A stretch of 64,000 bases of DNA from Marsupella aquatica (Eukaryota > Marchantiophyta): NCBI GenBank assembly GCA_973895155.1, contig OZ316895.1, positions 20,398,001 through 20,462,000 of the forward strand, read 5' to 3'. Both the position numbers and the translations under genes were made by a program. Below, in pieces: positions 24,907 to 34,397 of this stretch (within the stretch, counting starts at the first letter, position 1; every line of letters starts with the position of its first letter). The notes beneath the pieces are model-generated. The model had not been told where the DNA came from and searched no databases. It was given only the letters and a program-made list of their open reading frames with translations.

Positions 24907-25327
24907 TGTTGGGTATTTACTCTTACGTCTAGGTTAGGTATGACGTGGTTGGTACAACAACGTGGGTTGGTACAACTACGTGGTTAGGTACAACTACGTG
25001 ATTAGGTACAACTATGTGGTTAGGTACAACTACGTGATTAGGTACAACTATGTGGTTAGGTACAACTAAGTTGCACACTATATCATAAGAGGCATGTGTG
25101 CTTGGAGAGGTAGAACCAAGGCTCATTGTTATGGAGCCACTTGAGAGATAGGGAGAGCTTACACTGTGGAGACTCGGTATAGCCGACGGGCTTAGAGTTC
25201 AGTAAAGCTCTCTTGTGTGTTCCCGTGGACGTAGCCTCAAGGAGGTGAACCACGTATCTCTTGTGTCGACTATTGTGCGTTGGATGGTTCCTGGGCTTGC
25301 CGTTGCGATCGTCGTCTATGCTCAACA
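24907..25327 (+). repeat. 5' LTR of copia element
   Basis: 421 bp, TG...CA ends. U3 contains an 18-bp tandem array (24942-25069) with repeated ACGTG cores. The sequence CTATATCATA follows at about 25078, a possible TATA-like site. R/U5 is shared with the solo LTR and with the chimera to the right. Confidence 0.96.
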
Positions 25328-25329
25328 AT

Positions 25330-25341
25330 TGGTATCAGAGC
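25330..25341 (+). other. Primer binding site (tRNA-iMet)
   Basis: TGGTATCAGAGC, two bases after the LTR end, is the standard plant copia primer site complementary to the 3' end of initiator methionine tRNA. Confidence 0.93.
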
Positions 25342-26659
25342 ATGCTTGGGAGGTGACGTGTGTTCGTGACGGGATTTCATGACGGTTTTTCCAGCGTTGA
25401 GTGTTGGTGGATTTTCCAGAGTTCCATCGCATGGAACTTGGAGTTTATGGGCTCAACGGATAGATCAGGGCAAGAGCTTTCTAACGGTGTGAAGAAATCG
25501 TTGAACGGAGCTCGTGGTGCAGAGAGATCTAAGTTTTCGTCATTCTGGATTTTGTGAAGAAAGTTGGCAATCGACTCGGAGGGAGAAGCGTCAAGTGTTT
25601 TGACTCAACGGAGAGATTGAGGCAAGACGATTGTTTTTGAGTCCGGGATTGGCTCTTTGATGCAAAGAGGAAGGCTAAGCAAAATCAATTACCTTGTTGG
25701 ACTTGGTGACGGCACCAAGTGCAATTGATCAACATTCGTTGTTGACAAGGTACCATTTTTTTCTCTTTGAAAAACTGATTCGAAATTGGCTATGGCAATT
25801 GAGAGAAATCTGTCATCTTTACCAATTTTTTTCTCCCTCGTTCTTTCCTCGTTTTGGGTGCTTCTTATATCGATCTTCATCGCCTCGGAGTCTAGTTTCC
25901 AAATCTGAAATCGGATCTTGATTTCGTCAAAACCCGAGTGAGATATCTTGCGTTTGGTGTCGAGGGGTACATTCTGCCGAGTGTATTTTCTGCGCGCGCG
26001 ACCAGATTTCGACGACGAAGGGTGGTAGGGGGTTTTGGGGGTTCGAGGACACATGTCAGCCCCTCGATTGTTCTTCCAAAATTCCCACAGGGCCTGTACA
26101 AGGGTCATAGAATATTCCAAAAAAACCAGAGAGCTATTTTTTGACCGTCCGACAAAGATTTCATCCGCCGAACGGTAATTTTTTTGGTTATTTTTCGGCG
26201 AGGTCGTAGCCATTGAAGTTGGCAATGCAGCGCACCAATCACATCGCAATTCCGACAACGGGTTGTACTTGGTATTTCGGTTATTCCCTGAGGTGGTCAA
26301 AACGGGGGAGTTTTCCAAGGTTTTACCCACCTCGACCGAAATTTGAATAACTTTTCCGTCAAATTTCAATTTTGATTTCGGTTTTCAGTATTGGACTCCT
26401 AGCTTTGTGGGCTACGCGGCGGTGTTGAGTTTCGAGTTTTTTGAGAAGTTGTGAAAAATAACATTTTTTGTGACTTTCTCATATGAGTGATTCGGAGAAG
26501 TTTTTCGAAGACGTGGAACTTGAAGCATGAGGATCACCGCGGAGGTTTCAGGGGCAGAGAGAGGAGCAGGAGGAAGAGCACGTGACACCAATACCATCAC
26601 CGGTGCGGCGTGTGGTGGAGGAAGCAGTACTACTACTGGAGCTCACGGTAAAGAAGAAG
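25342..26659 (+). other. Copia 5' leader
   Basis: A long leader of about 1.3 kb precedes Gag. There is no sense-strand coding frame. The antisense strand is open for 226 codons (26369-25689), unusually long for a leader. The first part matches the leader preserved at 39066 onward in the rearranged derivative. Confidence 0.7.
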
Positions 26660-27517
26660 ATGGGGACTTTCAAGCTTGGGGGACCCAAGTATGAAGTGAC
26701 AAAGTATGATGGGCGCTCTGACTACTTGCTATGGGAGAAGCAGGTGAAGGGAGTGCTTTATGCGTCAGGGATGGGCCAACTGCTGAGCCCTCGTGAAGAC
26801 GATGTTGATGAGAAACAATGGGACCGCATGCAGGAGCAGGGAGTGTGGTGTGTTACACTCTATCTCATGCCTCCCATCATCAAGCAGTTAGGTGCACATA
26901 AGGATTGCATGTCCTTGTTTGCGGAATTGCAGAGCAAGTATCACCGCAAGGAGTTGTCGAACCGGCTCTACACTTCCTACAAACTGATGAGTTTCAGGAT
27001 GAAGGAATCTGGTACAAAGTTGCAAGACCATGTGGATGCTTTCAACGACATGGTCGTTGACTTGGAAAACCTTGGGGAGACTTTGAATGATGAGACGAAG
27101 GCTCTGCAGCTTCTTAGTTCATTGCCTCCATCTTACCAGTCCCTATCACGAGTGTTGTTGCATCGTGATAGGGATACCATTTCATACAATGACGTGGTAA
27201 GTTCTCTGCTTAGTGATGATCTTCAGCAGAAGATGCACATCACGTCACAGCCTTCATCATCTGGTGCTGCCCTCAATGTTAACCGTGGGAGGAGTATGCA
27301 GCGACCAACTGGGGACCGTAGAACCCAGTTTAGATCTAAATCCAGATCTAAGTCCAAGGGTAAATCCCCTCAGAGGAGGCAGGTGACATGTTGGAAGTGC
27401 AACCAAGTTGGACACTTCAAGCGAGACTATAAGGGAAAGGCAGCGGAAACTTCATCGGCAAATGTGGCTAGGGCTGATGGAGAAGCTGATTTACTCAATG
27501 ATGAGTATGTTTTATGA
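26660..27517 (+). pseudogene. gag: Copia Gag, C-terminal junction broken
   Basis: The chosen ATG gives 285 aa, beginning with a UBN2-type Gag fold (YDGRSDYLLWEKQVKGVL; later LLSSLPPSYQSL), then an RS/K-rich nucleic-acid-binding segment and a zinc knuckle at 27389-27430. The knuckle reads CWKCNQVGHFKRDY, so the fourth ligand (normally Cys) is Tyr. The frame ends at TGA 27515-27517; in intact copia elements Gag continues into the protease in the same frame, and the protease sequence does follow in this frame. An upstream extension in frame to 26582 lacks an ATG. Confidence 0.9.
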
Positions 27518-27556
27518 AGCCGGGGGTATGCCCTGTGCACGTCATCTAGGAGAGCA

Positions 27557-30500
27557 GATGATGTGTGGATTCTTGATTGTGCTTGCTCTTTTCATATTTG
27601 TTACATTCGTGAGTTTTTTCAGTTCTTACTCTATTTCAAACGGTTCAGTTCTGATGGGAAATGATCACTCCTGTCAAATTGAGGAAATTGGGTCTGTGAA
27701 GATTCAAATGTTTGATGGCGCTGTGCGCACAGTGTCCGGAGTCAGGTATGTACCTGGCATGCGTAAGAATCTGATTTCACTCGGTGTGTTGGATTCAAAT
27801 GGTCATCAATGGAGCGTTATTGATGGTGAACTTCAAGTCAGGTCGGGAGAGACAGTGATTTTGAAGGGGAGTAGACAAAAGAATTTGTATGTGTTACAGG
27901 GCAATACTGTATGTGGAGAGGCCAATGTAACCAAGTCTCACGAGGAGATGACTCAACTGTGGCATTCACGGCTAGGCCACATGAGTGAGAAGGGTTTGGC
28001 TATCTTACGGAAGAATGGACTCATTTCTGATTTGCAATCTTGTAAATTAGAGTTTTGTGAGCATTGCATTCTTGGAAAGCAGCGTCGTCGTGCTTTTGGT
28101 GTTGGAACTCATCGTTCCAAAGCGGTTCTTGAGTACATACATAGTGACGTGTGGGGTCCATCCCCGACTCCCTCACACTCTGGAAAGTTGTACTATGTAT
28201 CATTTATTGATGATTACTCAAGATTTGTGTGGATTTATTTCATGACGCATAAGTCTGATGTCTTGTCCATTTTTAAGAAGTGGAAGGCCCAGGTGGAGAA
28301 TCAGACTAGAAACACGATCAAGTGTTTGGATACAAGGGTGAAGAGTCTGAGGTCAGACAACAGCGGGGAGTACACTTCAATGGAATTTGAAGAGTACTGT
28401 TCAGAACAGGGGATAACTCGCCATCTCACCACAGTTTATACTCCGCAGCAGAATGGTGTCGCTGAGAGGCTCAATCGGACACTGTTGGAGCGGTCACGGA
28501 GTATGTTGAGCCAATCAGGTTTACCACAAGAATTTTGGGCAGAAGCTGTCAATACCGCAGCTTATTTGGTAAATCTTTCTCCTTCTAGTGCTATCAATTT
28601 CAAAACGCCGTTTGAGATGCGCTATAAGCGGCAAGCAGACTATCATGGCTTGGTAATTTTTGGAAGTGATGCATATGCTCTCACACCAAAGCAGAATAGG
28701 ACCAAGTTGGATCCTACCTCCAGGAAATGTGTTTTTCTTGGGTACCAGAGTGGTGTGAAAGCCTATAGGCTATGGGATCCTATTGCCTGTAAGCTCGTTG
28801 TCAGTAGGGATGTTTCCTTCAATGAATCCAGATTATTGAAGGAGGGGGAGAATACTCAGGTCTCCCGTACTGACAAAGGAAAATCTCCTATCCCGGATCT
28901 CGTTGAGGGGGAGATTGGTTATGAGGTGCATGACCGGAGAGAAGGAGTTGCTCCAATTATGGAGCTGGTTCCTGTGCCAGAGGAACCAGAGGAGTTTGTT
29001 GATGCTGGTGAGCAACAAGTGGATGCTGTTGAGCTTCAAATTGTACCAGCACACGCAGATCAACCGGAGTCATCGGCTAGAAGAACATCTGGTCGCACTG
29101 TACGCGCTCCATCAAGGTATGGACAGTGGGTTGATTCATCTCAACTGCAAGAGGATGATTTTACAGCTGATGATGAGGGTGATGCGTTAATTTTGGAAGA
29201 AGGAGAACCTTCTTCATTTCATGAGGCAAGTGCTTCAAAAGAGAAGCAGAAGTGGACTGCAGCAATGCAAACGGAGATGCAGTCACTAAAGGACAACAAA
29301 ACTTGGGAGCTTGTTAAGCTGCCTAAGGGTCAGCAAGTGGTGGACAGCAAGTGGATTTACAAGCTGAAGGATAATTCCATAGGAGGTGGATCGAAGGTCT
29401 ACAAGGCTAGATTGGTAGCAAAGGGATTCACACAAGAGAAAGGTGTGGATTACAATGAGGTCTTCTCACCAGTTGCTAAGTACTCTACAATACGACTATT
29501 GTGTGTACTTGTTGTAATGTTTGGTCTGCTCCTAGATCAGATGGATGTTGTCACAGCTTTCCTCTATGGCACATTGGAAGAGGTGATCTTCATGAGACAA
29601 CCGCTAGGTTTTGTGAAGAGAGGACAGGAGGAATTGGTTTGCAGATTGTTGAAATCCTTGTATGGGTTGAAGCAGTCACCAAGACAGTGGAACAAGCGGT
29701 TTGACGATTGGATTCGGTCACAAGGTTTTCACAGAAGTGTATTTGACCCTTGTGTGTATTTGAAACCGGTGAAGAATATTGTCTTTGGGTTCATTGTTTT
29801 AGTACTTTATGTGGATGACATGCTAATTGCAGCCAAGGATAGGTCTGAGATTGTTAAGCTCAAGGCACTGCTTAGTGCAGAGTTTAAGATGAAGGACTTA
29901 GGGCCAGCTAAGAGGATTTTGGGTATGGAGATCACTAGGGACTTGGAGGCTGGCAAGCTATGGTTGACGCAGAGCAGTTATGCAAGGAAGGTAATTGCAA
30001 GGTTCAACATGGAGAATAGCAAGCCAGTAAGTACCCCGTTGGCTCCACACTTCAAGTTATCATCAGCGTTCTGTCCTACGGATGACACAGAGAAGGGGTT
30101 GATGTCAAAGGTTCCATATGACAAGGCAGTGGGGAGTCTCATGTATTTGATGACTTGCACTAGACCTGATCTTGCCATGGCTATGGGCAAGGTGAGCAGG
30201 TACATGTCGAATCCAGGGAAGGTACACTGGGAAGCAGTGAAGTGGATTATCAGGTACTTGAAGGGTACCGTGGATCATGGTCTTTTATTTGATGCGAATG
30301 CAAAGAATGCTAGATCATTGATTGGCTATGTAGATTCTGACTATGGACAAGATTTGGACCGAAGGAGATCAACAACAGGATACGTGTTCACACTTGGCGG
30401 TGGATGCATAAGTTGGAGGTCTACTTTGCAGAAGTGTATTGCTCAGTCTACTACAGAAGCGGAGTATGTTGCAGCTGCGGAAGCAGCAAAGGAAGCGATT

Positions 30501-30791
30501 TGGTTGGATAGACTTATCACCGAAATGGGATTGCCACAGGGGAATGTGAAGCTCCATTGTGATAGTCAAAGTACGCTCCACCTTGCTGTGAACTAGGTGA
30601 TGGACAGCAGAGTGAAGCACATTGACGTCAGGTACCATTTTATCAGGCAGACTGTGTCTGATAATTTGTTTGAGCTAGTCAAGATTGATGGTAAACTCAA
30701 CCCGGCTGACGCATTTACCAAAGTGATTCCTTTGGAGAGTTTCTCTAGACACCGTGACGTATTGCAGGTTTTGCAATTGCATCACAAGTAG
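27557..30791 (+). pseudogene. pol: Copia Pol, frameshifted and interrupted
   Basis: The protease motif WILDCAC (27566-27586; usual form D-S/T-G/A) lies in the Gag frame. A frame change at the T-run 27614-27619 moves the rest to frame 27408-30596. That frame contains the integrase zinc region (HSRLGH...CEHC), the integrase core (HSDVWGP; DNSGEY, usually DNGGEY; NGVAERLNRT), reverse transcriptase (YNEVFSPVAKY, DVVTAFLYG, YVDDML at 29808-29825) and RNase H (DSDY, STTEAEY, HCDSQS). A TAG at 30594-30596 interrupts RNase H, and the same frame continues to the true end at 30791 (VKHIDVRYHFIR). At least three independent lesions would stop autonomous expression. Confidence 0.93.
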
Positions 30792-30971
30792 AGTTTTCTT
30801 AAACATTCATTGTAATTACTGATATATGCTCTTCCTCATTCCTATGTATTAGGCTACGGCTTAGTTCTGGTTTGCTCTAGTTAGAGAGGGAAACCGGTTT
30901 GGTTTCTGTCCAGAACTTCCCGCTGAGGGATCATATACATTGGCAGTATTACTCTCCCCTAGACCAGAGTC

Positions 30972-30981
30972 AAGGGGAAGA
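30972..30981 (+). other. Polypurine tract
   Basis: AAGGGGAAGA immediately precedes the 3' LTR, in the usual position for plus-strand priming. The complement of a related tract (CTCCCCCTTGAC) borders the inverted LTR at 38735 onward. Confidence 0.88.
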
Positions 30982-30982
30982 T

Positions 30983-31439
30983 TGTTGGGTATTTACTCTT
31001 ACGTCTAGGTTAGGTATGACGTGGTTGGTACAACAACGTGGGTTGGTACAACTACGTGGTTAGGTACAACTACGTGATTAGGTACAACTATGTGGTTAGG
31101 TACAACTACGTGATTAGGTACAACTATGTGGTTAGGTACAACTACGTGATTAGGTACAACTATGTGGTTAGGTACAACTAAGTTGCACACTATATCATAA
31201 GAGGCATGTGTGCTTGGAGAGGTAGAACCAAGGCTCATTGTTATGGAGCCACTTGAGAGATAGGGAGAGCTTACACTGTGGAGACTCGGTATAGCCGACG
31301 GGCTTAGAGTTCAGTAAAGCTCTCTTGTGTGTTCCCGTGGACGTAGCCTCAAGGAGGTGAACCACGTATCTCTTGTGTCGACTATTGTGCGTTGGATGGT
31401 TCCTGGGCTTGCCGTTGCGATCGTCGTCTATGCTCAACA
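30983..31439 (+). repeat. 3' LTR of copia element
   Basis: 457 bp; by eye identical to the 5' LTR except for one additional 36-bp double unit in the U3 array (31018-31181). Confidence 0.96.
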
Positions 31440-32343
31440 CGTGCTATCCTCATCCGGGTCCTCTTCTATAGTGGTTTTGGCTATAGGTTCAGACGGTGGT
31501 TCCTTCGCGAGACTCCCCAAGATGGTAGTTGCAATCCTCCGTATTTCCATGGTGAAGGGTGGCCTGGATTCTTCAGTTTCCGGAGAGGGCCGGGAGGAGC
31601 CCTTCTGACCTGGCCAAGAGGAAGGACACCATCAAATGAACGCTTCCTCCAGACTTCACACTTTTAGGATCCATGGCCAACGTTTTCTTCAGCCCAAAGT
31701 ACCACCATCCGTAAGTGTGACTTGGGTGAGGTTTGATGTCATTGGCAATAGCCAATTGATCTCCACCCACCATTCCAGATTTCCCGCGGCCAAGCACCCG
31801 TTGGTGTATCTTGGTCACCAACCCCTTGAAGGCTGGTTCCTTGAATGATGAAAGGGGAATGTTGGTCACGGAGGTGGGATGATCTCTCACAACCCCAACT
31901 AGCTGCTCCAACATAAGTATCTCTGGTTGCTCCGTTGGCTGAAAAGTGAAATCCTGGTTGTCTAGGAACAATAGCTTGGCCAGCTCCGTATTGGGAATCA
32001 ATTTCTGTGTGCAATGAAAGTATATCCCCTCCGTACGGAACTCTAATCCTGCCTCCACGTTCCAAGTTCTACCTTGGGGAATCTTGATCTCTACCCGCAT
32101 GAAATTGGTGAGACCCGTGGCCTGAAAAATTTCCTTGCATTCCTCCATCATCTTGGTAGAAGTCCGGGGGTAGACTCTTCGGAAAACCCTCCTCTCAACG
32201 GATGCATTACGGGGGTCTGGTCCGGTACTCATGGTTGTATGTCTCTCTTCCTTCTCTTCAGCAATTCGTGACGCAATGTAATCCCGGTAAGCGGCCTTGT
32301 ACCTATGAATACGAGCCGCACTGAACTCAGGCTGGTCAAGCAT
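31440..32343 (-). pseudogene. 5' half of coiled-coil ORF split by copia
   Basis: ATG at 32343 (minus) opens a frame of 256 codons to 31573. A basic/acidic start (YRDYIASRIAEEKEER) is followed by a globular domain (for example LVGVVRDHPTSVTNIPLSSF and SHTYGWWYFGLKKTL). One frame change near 31600 leads into a second open stretch (FTMEIRRIATTILGSLAKEP) that runs into the copia target site and continues in frame in the 24906-23874 segment. I do not recognise a named family; the layout suggests a mobile-element structural protein. Confidence 0.6.
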
Positions 32344-32689
32344 CCATACTCCAGAAAAATCCCCGGATCACGAAATCCTGTCACAAAAACCAGGTAGCAA
32401 AATTCACACCCTAGCCCGAACGGCCCCCATAACACGATCTCAAGTCCACTCTGCTTTCCCTTAGCCAACATGCCCGTCCCGGATGCCCAAACTCAAGAAC
32501 CCCCAAGCTCCAACAATCACCCAAGAGAGCGTTGACAAGGAAAAGAGTTGCAAGAGAGAGAGAGAGCTCAAAAAAAATGGGAGGAATTGCTCCCAAGGCA
32601 AAGTGCTTTCGGCAATGGAAAAAAACGAGGGAGCAAGAAAGAAAAATGAGAAGGAAAAACTCCAAGCCTCCCTCTTAAACTCCAGGCTC
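32344..32689. other. Leader of the split ORF, no gene
   Basis: No coding signal was found. A purine-rich patch (GAGAGAGAGAG near 32552) is present. Confidence 0.35.
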
Positions 32690-33482
32690 ACGGCATGCCC
32701 GGCTTGCCCCTCGTTTCCCGGCTCGCCTCCCTATGGAGGCTTGCCCCCATTCACTCTTGCGGCCTCCCCGCCTCGTCACCTGGTCACCGGGGCAACCCAT
32801 GCCCGGCTTGCCTCCCTATGGAGGGAGCTTGCCCCGCTGGCACTCGCGCCTCCCGGCTAACGGGAGCATTTTAATGCCCCCCTCTCTCCGTCCTCACGCA
32901 GCCCTATGCCGGGCTCGCGGCCGGCCCTCGTTCGTTCTTCGCCCGGCAGCCCCTTTCGCGCGGCCAGCTTTGCCCCGCGCCCCGGCCATACCTCTTGGCT
33001 GCCACTCCCGGGGTCACTCCCGGCTTGCCACTCCCGGGGTCACACTCCCTCCTGGCTCGCCACTCCCGGCTTGCCTTGTGCGCCCCAGCTACCTTGCTGC
33101 GCTCGCGGCTTCAGCCCCCCGTGCTCCCTCATTGCACACGGCCCTATGCAGGGTGCGCCTCAACCTGCCACACGGCTGCCTTGTTACTCGCGCCCCGGCC
33201 CATCCTGCGGCTGCCTCGTTGCATGCGGCCCTACCTCGTTGCACGCGCTTGTTTTGGGGGGATTTAACCCCCCTTTTATTTTTTTCTTCCCGGCTTGCCC
33301 CTCTTTGGCCCCGGCTCATCCTCGGCTCGCCCTTGCAGCTCGCCCCGGCCTCCACGCCTTCGCTCCTGCACCCCGGCAGTCTCTTCCTCCGCCTTCCCCG
33401 CCCGGCTCGCGGCAGCTTGCTGCAGCATCCGCCTGGTAGCACGCGGATTCCCGGAAGCTTCCTGCTGCCGGGTCCAACACAA
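32690..33482. repeat. GC-rich low-complexity island
   Basis: Dense CCCGGCTTGCC/ACTCCCGG words recur irregularly. All plus frames stay open mainly because stop codons are rare at this composition, so the 295-codon frame is not taken as a gene. It ends at a poly-C run (about 33483-33497). Confidence 0.7.
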
Positions 33483-34050
33483 CCCCCCCCCCCCCCTTTT
33501 CTTGCTCCTTGTTACAAAGGGGTCCTTTTTGTTTTGTTTATACCCCCCTTTTCCCTAAAAATTAAAGTCCCTCCCCTTAGACCTTGCTATAATTGGGGTC
33601 TCAAAAATAGCCCAAGTTAAATGGTAAATCCTACAAAATTTTGTCCGCTTAGGTTGCCGTAAACCTTAGAACTATTATGAGAGAAAAATAAGTAAAAGTC
33701 CTCCGGGGCATTACCAACTTATAATGACGGAATTAACTAAAAAAAAACGGCTTATTTACAATGGTTATTTACATGGCACAACCCCAATAAACAATTATCG
33801 AGGATTTTCAGTGACGGGAACCCCGTCACAAAAATCATAGTCACTTTCAACATGCACAATTTGCATATAACACTTGCTGATGCAACATATGCTTTGACAA
33901 GTTACATTAGTCAATATTATGGAAACTGGAAATTATACTCTGGTGTTATATTGTAGGGGTGAGTTAAACACGAGTCAAGATTATGAAAAATGAAACTCAA
34001 CATACACAGAAATGGTGGAAGTGTGCAAAGCCCATCTCCCAAACTTAATG
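33483..34050. other. Poly-C run and perfect hairpin, no gene
   Basis: A C-run at 33483-33497 is followed by AT-richer sequence. A perfect 8-bp hairpin, GTGACGGG/CCCGTCAC with a 3-base loop, lies at 33811-33829. No coding signal was found. Confidence 0.5.
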
Positions 34051-34392
34051 TGTTAGGAATTATTTTTAGGTCTAGAGTTACGATTGTACCGTAATTAAGG
34101 CTAACCTAAGTCGTAGACTTGGTTAGGTTAGTCATGCTATGCACACTCTATACCAAGCGGTGTTTGCTTGGAGAGTGGGAACTTAGGCTCATTATTACAG
34201 AGCTAGTTGAGAGATAGAGAGAGCTTGCGCTGTGGATGCTTGGTATGGCCGGTCAGCCGAGAGTGCAATAAAGCTCTTGTGTTCCTGTGGACGTAGCCTC
34301 ATGTGGAGGTGAACCACGTATCTCTGTGTGTCGACTTTTGTGCATTGGATGGTTCATGGGCTTGCCGTTGCAATTGTAGTCTATGCTCAACA
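34051..34392 (+). mobile_element. Solo LTR related to the copia element
   Basis: 342 bp from TGTTAGG to CTCAACA, flanked on both sides by TAATG (34046-34050 and 34393-34397). R/U5 is close to the LTRs at 24907/30983 (shared GTGGACGTAGCCTCA and GTCTATGCTCAACA), while U3 is different and lacks the 18-bp array. It contains AATAAA at 34267. No internal sequence remains, so it was made by LTR-LTR recombination. Confidence 0.92.
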
Positions 34393-34397
34393 TAATG

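Larger units (their letters stand above)
24907..31439 (+). mobile_element. Ty1/copia LTR retrotransposon, full-length, defective
   Basis: The element is 6533 bp. LTRs lie at 24907-25327 and 30983-31439 (TGTTGGG...CTCAACA) and the target duplication is CGTGC (24902-24906 and 31440-31444). The primer site TGGTATCAGAGC, matching initiator tRNA-Met, is at 25330-25341 and the polypurine tract AAGGGGAAGA is at 30972-30981. Domain order is Gag (UBN2 type plus zinc knuckle), protease, integrase, reverse transcriptase, RNase H, which defines copia. Coding lesions: TGA after Gag, a frameshift in the protease region, an amber stop in RNase H, and substitutions in the zinc knuckle and protease triad. By eye the two LTRs differ only by one 36-bp array unit, so insertion is recent. 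It interrupts a minus-strand ORF. Confidence 0.97.

Noticed and set aside
24929-25126. Antisense VVPNHV-repeat peptide in both LTRs; repeat array looks CRISPR-like at first sight
   Set aside because: It is the 18-bp U3 tandem array read backwards; units are contiguous with no unique spacers, and it lies inside LTRs.
32733-33620. 295-codon plus-strand open frame
   Set aside because: Lies in the GC-rich repeat island where stops are rare; several overlapping frames are open and the peptide is low-complexity Pro/Leu/Arg.
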